Origin: Deltaproteobacteria bacterium
GTDB lineage: Bacteria; Myxococcota_A; Polyangia; Polyangiales; JADJMO01
Direction of reading: 5' to 3'
DNA: 64,000 nucleotides
NCBI GenBank assembly: GCA_025363655.1
Contig: JANYDK010000064.1
Coordinates: forward strand, 1 to 64,000
Shown here: positions 59,403 through 64,000 of the stretch, one piece after another
Layout: each line of letters begins with the position of its first letter
Numbering within the stretch: the stretch's first letter is position 1
Notes under the pieces: generated by a model
The model's input: the letters and a program-made list of their open reading frames with translations, nothing else
The model's database searches: none
Told to the model about the DNA's origin: nothing
Program-made: the position numbers and the translations under genes

Positions 59403-60524
59403 ATGGGCAAGGTCGGGCGTCCTGCCGGCGCATACACGCAGTACCGACGCCTCTCGCAGCTCCGCGAGATGCTCGAGAGCCATCCGAAAGGTCTGTCGCT
59501 CCCCGAGATTGCCGCGCGTCTTCGCGTCACCGATCGCTCGGTGCGTCGCTATCTGCGTGAGCTCGAGCGCGAGGTCGACGTCGAGCGTTCCTCACATCCG
59601 GATGGTCCCTTCGGCGTCGTCGTCAAGATCCCGAGCCGCGATCTTCCGCGTCGCGTGAAGCTCCATCGCACGCAAATTTACGGGCTCCTGATGGCCCGGC
59701 GCGTCTTCCAGATGCTCGACGGCACCGTCTTCGAGTCGGCGCTGCACGAGGCGGTCGATCAGCTCCTTTCGCACGTGCAGCGGCCGCCGCGTCGCGGGGC
59801 TTCGCTCGATCCCGACACGCGTTTGCACGAGCGTTTTCTCTACCTGCCGTCGACGCCGATGCGTCCGCTCTCGGAGACGCCGGACGTCGCCGAGGTCGTC
59901 GACACGATCATCGACGCCTGCGCGCAGCTGCGCGTCTGCGAGATTCGTTACAAGAAGGCCCCGCGCGGCGCCGCCAAAGACGTGGCCGAGGCGCTCACCA
60001 TCCATCCCTACGCCGTCGTCCTCTACAAGGACGCCATCTACTGCGTCGCCTTCGTCGAAGAGCGCAGCGCGGTGCGCACGCTGCGCGTCGATCGCATGGT
60101 CGACGCCGAGGCGAGCACCTCCAAGCACTTCACGCTCCCCGACGACTTCAGCGTCGACGCGCACTTCGAAGGTCAGTTCGGCGTGCACGCAGGAGAGACG
60201 CCGACCAAGGTCGTCATCGAGTTCCACGAGAGCGTCGCCGAGTACGTCCGCTCGCGACGATTTCCCGGCGAAGGCGGCGGCTCGGCGACGGTCGAGGAGC
60301 TCGCCGGCGGACGCGTGCGTCTCACCATGGTCGTCGGCGCCACCACCGAGGTCCGCTCGTGGGTCCTCTCTTTCGGCGACAAGGCGCGCGTCATCGAGCC
60401 CGCGCAGCTCGCAGAAGGTGTCATCGGCGAGCTCCGCGGCGCGCTCGCTGCCTATGCAGAGACGGCTCCGCTCACGGTCGAGCCCGCCGCGACGCCGCGA
60501 AAAGCATCGGTCAAACGCAAGTAG
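59403..60524 (+). CDS. WYL-domain transcriptional regulator
   Basis: A 373-residue protein: an N-terminal winged helix (about 14-75; RRLSQLREMLESHPKGLSLPEIAARLRVTDRSVRRYLRELE), a WYL domain (about 165-240, with AIYCVAFVEERSAVRTLRVDRM in place of the usual WYLVAY...) and a C-terminal WCX-like domain (about 255-350). WYL regulators bind ligands or nucleic acids and control DNA repair, phage defence or metabolism. No defence genes lie next to it. It starts only 30 bases from rnpB, so its promoter must lie inside the rnpB template. Confidence 0.86.
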   Translation: MGKVGRPAGAYTQYRRLSQLREMLESHPKGLSLPEIAARLRVTDRSVRRYLRELEREVDVERSSHPDGPFGVVVKIPSRDLPRRVKLHRTQIYGLLMARRVFQMLDGTVFESALHEAVDQLLSHVQRPPRRGASLDPDTRLHERFLYLPSTPMRPLSETPDVAEVVDTIIDACAQLRVCEIRYKKAPRGAAKDVAEALTIHPYAVVLYKDAIYCVAFVEERSAVRTLRVDRMVDAEASTSKHFTLPDDFSVDAHFEGQFGVHAGETPTKVVIEFHESVAEYVRSRRFPGEGGGSATVEELAGGRVRLTMVVGATTEVRSWVLSFGDKARVIEPAQLAEGVIGELRGALAAYAETAPLTVEPAATPRKASVKRK

Positions 60525-60772
60525 GACGGAAATTGACGCGGTCGCAATGTGGGTGGCTAGCGCACATCGTGGGAATCAGATAAGCCCCGCGACGCAAGCT
60601 AGGCCGTGAGCCTTCCGACGCTGGGCGTCGGCGGGTGAGCAGGTATCGACACGAGCGTTCATCGGTGGCGTCTGCGCCCTTCGCGGTTCCCCTCGACTCC
60701 TTCGAGTCAAAGAGTGGCCCCGGCGAAATGTCGCAGCCTCCGATCGACGTCTCGGAGGGGGAGATCTCGACC

Positions 60773-63565
60773 ATGTCCGCGTACACCCACTTCGTACCGC
60801 CTCCGCGCCGTCCGGCGCCCGCGTCATCCGTGCCCGTCGCGCCGAGCGAAACAGCTACAGTGAGTGAGGAGCAAGTGGTGGTGCGTTCGAGCGGAACGAT
60901 TCAACGAGGTCCCTTCTTCGGGCGGCAGATCGAGCTGCGTACCCTCGAAGAGGCGTACGGCGCCGTCACCAACGACGGTGGCATGCACATCGTCACGCTC
61001 GTCGGCGCTTCGGGCGTCGGCAAGTCGCGCCTCGTCGCCGAGTTCCTCGCGAACGCGCGCGAAATGACGGGTCGCACTGCGCCTCGCGCCCTTCGCACCG
61101 TCGCCCGTCAGAGCGGCGGCGCCTACGATCTGCTCTCGCGCCTCTTGCGCACGCGCTTCGAGATCCCGCACGGCATCGACGACGAGGTCGCGAAGGAGCG
61201 ACTACGCGAGCAGGTGAGCGATCTCCTCGGCGATCGTCGCGTCGGCGACGTCCTCTACTTCATCGGTGGCCTCCTCGATCTCAAGTACGAGCGCTCGCCG
61301 CTGATCGCTGCCGTCGAGGACGACGACACCGAGATGCGCCTCCTCCGTCGCGCGGTGCTGAAGCGGCTCCTCGAGGCCGACGCGCAAGGCAGCGCCCAGC
61401 GCGGCACGCTGGTCCTCGTGATGGAAGACCTCCACAACGCGCACGACGACACCATCGACATCCTCGGCTATCTCGCCAAGCACGTCGCCGCGCCAGTGCT
61501 CGTCCTCTGCACCGCGCGTCCCGAGCTCCTCGCGAGCTGCGCCGAGTGGACGTCGATCGGCGGCATGCGCCACCAAAAGCTCGATCTCGGGCCGCTCGCC
61601 GATCTCGACGCCGAGCGCATGCTCGAGCAGCTCCTCGCGCCGGTCACCGCCGGTGGTCACGAGCTGCCGCAAGAGCTCATCGACTCGGCGTGTGAGCTCG
61701 CCGGAGGAAATCCGCAGCTCCTCGAGCGCACGGTGCGCATCCTTCACGACTCGGGCGTGCTCACCGTCGAAGAGATCCCCACCGACGATCCCTTCATCGC
61801 CGAAGAGCGCTGGCACGTGAACCTCGAGCGTCTCAGCGAGGTCCGTTTGCCGATGACGGTGCAAGACGCCGTCGCCGCGCGCCTCGCCGCCCTCTCGCCT
61901 GTCGAGCGCGACGTGCTGGAAAAAGCCGCGGTGATGGGCTCGGTGTTCTGGTTCTCCGGGCTCGTCGCCCTCGCGCGCATCACCTCGCTCGCGCCCGAGC
62001 TCTGGGCGACGTCCGACGAGGGCGGGCCGAACGACGTGCACGAGCTGGTCGAGATCATCGGCGAGCTGGTCGCGCGTGATTACATCCTGCCCATGCCCGA
62101 CTCGACGTTTCCGGGCGAAATCGAATACGTCTTCAAGCACAACCTCGAGCGCGAGAGCCTCGAGCGACTGATCCCGGCGGCGGCGGCCAAGCGCTTCCAC
62201 CAGACCATCGCCGACTGGCTCGAGTTCCGCAGCGGCGTGCGCACGCACGAAGAGCACGTCGCGCAGCTCGCGTTCCATCGCGAGAAGGCCGGCTCGGTGG
62301 CGCGCTCGGCCCTCACCTGGATCGAAGCGGGGCACGTCGCGCGTTCGCGCTATGCGCACCAGAAGGCAGCCGAGTGTTACTCGCGCGGTCTCTCGCTCCT
62401 CGGCGACGACGACGCGCGCGTGCGCCTCGACGCGCTTCACCACTATGGCGACGTGCTCACGCTCAACGGCAAGTTCGACGAAGCGCTGGCGCAGTTCCAA
62501 GCGATGCAGGCGCTCGCGTTCGCCCTCGATTTGAAGGGTAAAGGCGGCGCGGCGCACAACCGCATCGGTCGGCTCTACCGCGAGACGGGACGCCTCGACG
62601 AAGCCGGTCGACACCTCGGCACCGCGCTCGCGCTCTTTTCCGCTGCCGGTGACGAGCGCGGCATCGCCTCTTCGGCCGACGACATCGGCAAGCTCCACTG
62701 GATGCGCGGCGACTACCCCAAGGCCCTCGAGGAGATGCGGCAAGCGCTCGCCACTCGCAAACGCCTCGGCGATCGGCGCTCCATCGCTCTCTCGCTCAAC
62801 AACCTCGGCCTCGTGCTCCAGGACAGCGGTCACTTCAAGGAGGCGCTCGAGGCCTTCGAGCAGTCGCTGCGCATCCGTCGCGAGATCGGCGATCTCCTCG
62901 GCGTCGTCATCACCCTGAACAACCTCGGCACCGTGGCGCAAGATCAGCGCGACGACGAGCGGGCGATGGCGCTCTTCGGCGAGGCGCTGCAAATCGCCCG
63001 CGAGATCGGCGATCGGCACAAAATCGTGCTCCTTCTCACCAACGTCGGCGAGACCCGTTATCGCATGGGTGACATCGCCGGCGCCCTCGCCACCCTCAAG
63101 GAGAGCGAGCAACTGGCCGAGGAGATCGGCGATCAAATGCTGCTCGCCGAAGCCGTACGTGGGCTCGGCAAGGCGTACCTGCTGAACGGCGATCTCGCGA
63201 AGGCCCGCGAGTACACGACGCGCGCGGTCCAGCTCTTCGAGCTCGTGCGCAGCAAGGTGCAAATCGGCGTCGCGCTCCGCACGCTCGGTGAGGTGACCGC
63301 GGCGGGTGGTTGGGGTCACGAGCACGTCGGCAAGGCGCGCGACTACTTCCTCCGCTCGATCACCCTCTTCGAGGAGGTCGGCAACGAGGTCGAGCTCATG
63401 CGCAGCTTCCGTGCGCTCGCCGAGTTCCTCGAGCGCATCCTCCAGACGGCGCCCGATCCCGAGGTCGCGAAGGAAGCGGCCGACTACGCGCGCCGTGCCG
63501 ACGACGTCTCGACCAAGCTGAAAATCTCGGCCATCGGCATCGATCCGGCCGCGTACTTCAGCTAG
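60773..63565 (+). CDS. STAND-like AAA ATPase with C-terminal TPR array
   Basis: About 930 residues from ATG 60773, chosen for the GGAGGGGGAG 9 bases upstream; GTG 60635 and ATG 60728 are in-frame alternatives without such a site. Residues 45-320 are an AAA/NACHT-like ATPase (FFGRQIELRTLEEAYGAV; Walker A GASGVGKSRLV; Walker B LVLVMEDLHNAHDDT; LCTARPELL). A winged-helix region follows (about 370-430, LSPVERDVLEKAAVMGSVFWF). From about 535 on there are many TPR units (RLYRETGRLDEAGRHLGTAL, LHWMRGDYPKALEEMRQAL, LNNLGLVLQDSGHFKEALEAF). This is the LuxR/AfsR/adenylate-cyclase-like signalling ATPase layout, here without an obvious output domain. Confidence 0.85.
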   Translation: MSAYTHFVPPPRRPAPASSVPVAPSETATVSEEQVVVRSSGTIQRGPFFGRQIELRTLEEAYGAVTNDGGMHIVTLVGASGVGKSRLVAEFLANAREMTGRTAPRALRTVARQSGGAYDLLSRLLRTRFEIPHGIDDEVAKERLREQVSDLLGDRRVGDVLYFIGGLLDLKYERSPLIAAVEDDDTEMRLLRRAVLKRLLEADAQGSAQRGTLVLVMEDLHNAHDDTIDILGYLAKHVAAPVLVLCTARPELLASCAEWTSIGGMRHQKLDLGPLADLDAERMLEQLLAPVTAGGHELPQELIDSACELAGGNPQLLERTVRILHDSGVLTVEEIPTDDPFIAEERWHVNLERLSEVRLPMTVQDAVAARLAALSPVERDVLEKAAVMGSVFWFSGLVALARITSLAPELWATSDEGGPNDVHELVEIIGELVARDYILPMPDSTFPGEIEYVFKHNLERESLERLIPAAAAKRFHQTIADWLEFRSGVRTHEEHVAQLAFHREKAGSVARSALTWIEAGHVARSRYAHQKAAECYSRGLSLLGDDDARVRLDALHHYGDVLTLNGKFDEALAQFQAMQALAFALDLKGKGGAAHNRIGRLYRETGRLDEAGRHLGTALALFSAAGDERGIASSADDIGKLHWMRGDYPKALEEMRQALATRKRLGDRRSIALSLNNLGLVLQDSGHFKEALEAFEQSLRIRREIGDLLGVVITLNNLGTVAQDQRDDERAMALFGEALQIAREIGDRHKIVLLLTNVGETRYRMGDIAGALATLKESEQLAEEIGDQMLLAEAVRGLGKAYLLNGDLAKAREYTTRAVQLFELVRSKVQIGVALRTLGEVTAAGGWGHEHVGKARDYFLRSITLFEEVGNEVELMRSFRALAEFLERILQTAPDPEVAKEAADYARRADDVSTKLKISAIGIDPAAYFS

Positions 63566-63577
63566 TCTCCGCCGAGC

Positions 63578-64000
63578 ATGTCGCTCGGCTTCCGCTTCCG
63601 CGAGACGATGTCCGGTAGCTACCTGCTCGACGCCGACCCCGATCACGAGAGGGCGATGTCCTTCTCCATCGGGGTGCGCGTCCACAGCTTGGCGCGCTTC
63701 GTCGTCGATCGCCGTGCCGAGATCCAAGGCGAGGTCTACTTGGAGGGCTTCGCCGCGCATCGCGCGCTCCGCGGCACGCTCGTCATCGATCCGCTCATCG
63801 GCAAGAAGCTGGTCTACGAGTTCGGCTTCACCGGCGACGACGGCAAGAGCTATCGCTTCGTCGGCCAGAAAGACGTCGAGCACCTGCGCCCGTTGCACAC
63901 GATGACGATGCTCCCGGGCGAGCTCGCGGACGACGTCGGTCGTCGGGTCGGCAGCGCGCGCTTGCGCTTCGATGCGCGCAGCGATCTCCCGAAATTTCTC
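63578..64000 (+). CDS. Unknown protein, 5' part (truncated by window end)
   Basis: The frame opens with ATG 12 bases after the ATPase-TPR stop and is still open after 141 codons at the window end. The visible part is beta-rich (FRFRETMSGSYLL, MSFSIGVRVHSLARFVVDRRAEIQGEVYLEGF, LRGTLVIDPLIGKKLVYEFGFTGDDGKSYRFVG). It resembles the beta domain that precedes or accompanies some GMC/cholesterol-oxidase-like proteins, but the family cannot be named from this half. Close spacing suggests the same transcript as the ATPase gene. Confidence 0.7.
   Translation, partial: MSLGFRFRETMSGSYLLDADPDHERAMSFSIGVRVHSLARFVVDRRAEIQGEVYLEGFAAHRALRGTLVIDPLIGKKLVYEFGFTGDDGKSYRFVGQKDVEHLRPLHTMTMLPGELADDVGRRVGSARLRFDARSDLPKFL

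Noticed and set aside
60615-60631. Hairpin CCGACGC-TGG-GCGTCGG before the ATPase-TPR gene as a terminator
   Set aside because: There is no T run after it. It lies between the WYL and ATPase genes but may be fortuitous in GC-rich DNA; noted only as a reason to doubt GTG 60635 as the start.
61202-63898. 898-codon minus-strand frame over the ATPase-TPR gene
   Set aside because: It is antisense to a gene with Walker motifs and TPR repeats; its repeated Glu/Val/Leu blocks are reflections of the TPR codons.

Overview
The window looks like a chromosomal segment of a high-GC, predatory or soil-type member of the Myxococcota (former Deltaproteobacteria). The clues are strong C/G bias at third codon positions, many secreted lipoproteins with Asp/Gly-rich linkers, four DUF2330 proteins in a row, and several C-termini of the MYXO-CTERM type (Cys-x-Cys, one membrane helix, arginine cluster). 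Ser/Thr kinase and formylglycine-enzyme-like (FGE) domains also occur close together. Core genes (guaB, hisF, thiC, dapF, rlmN, tsaB, rnpB) are scattered among lineage-specific surface genes.

Region 1 (1-2965) holds two tandem, nearly identical genes for membrane-anchored proteins made of repeated DsbA-like thioredoxin domains. The complete copy (920-2965) has an in-frame UGA exactly where the first cysteine of the active-site CPFC motif should be. A hairpin with a GGUC loop follows at the spacing seen in E. coli fdhF. This is best read as a selenocysteine-containing, three-domain DsbA-family selenoprotein and is the strongest unusual find in the window.

Region 2 (3124-11293) has an MFS drug-type exporter, a lipoprotein, two paralogous outer-membrane-like proteins, a minus-strand pxpABC 5-oxoprolinase operon running into an FtsB/DivIC-like gene, a 37-residue basic protein and guaB. 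Region 3 (11388-22555) is the DUF2330 cluster: four large secreted paralogues, then, 2 bases later, a pentaheme c-type cytochrome/TPR lipoprotein, then another lipoprotein. Region 4 (22664-32353) has a GH87-like beta-helix lipoprotein, a dimethylglycine/sarcosine dehydrogenase-like flavoprotein, a stand-alone receiver protein divergent from a Ser/Thr kinase-FGE fusion that is interrupted by an amber codon in its catalytic loop, a second FGE-like protein, and a phosphodiester-glycosidase/thrombospondin-3 surface protein.

Region 5 (32380-44590) has a TPP riboswitch with thiC, an Asp-rich lipoprotein, small unknowns, a DEAD-box helicase, a TonB-C-like lipoprotein, a large unknown membrane protein, hisF, tsaB and a processive GT2 glycosyltransferase. 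Region 6 (44676-64000) has a methyltransferase, an orphan FecCD permease overlapping rlmN, a YggU-family gene, dapF overlapping a degenerate receiver-GGDEF protein, an MlaF-MlaD pair, an aldehyde dehydrogenase, a PilZ protein, a TPR lipoprotein, a SPOUT RNA methyltransferase, RNase P RNA, a WYL regulator and a large ATPase-TPR regulator. The last gene runs off the end.

No insertion sequence, CRISPR array, tRNA gene or prophage was recognised. Long antisense reading frames are common but are artefacts of GC-rich codon use.
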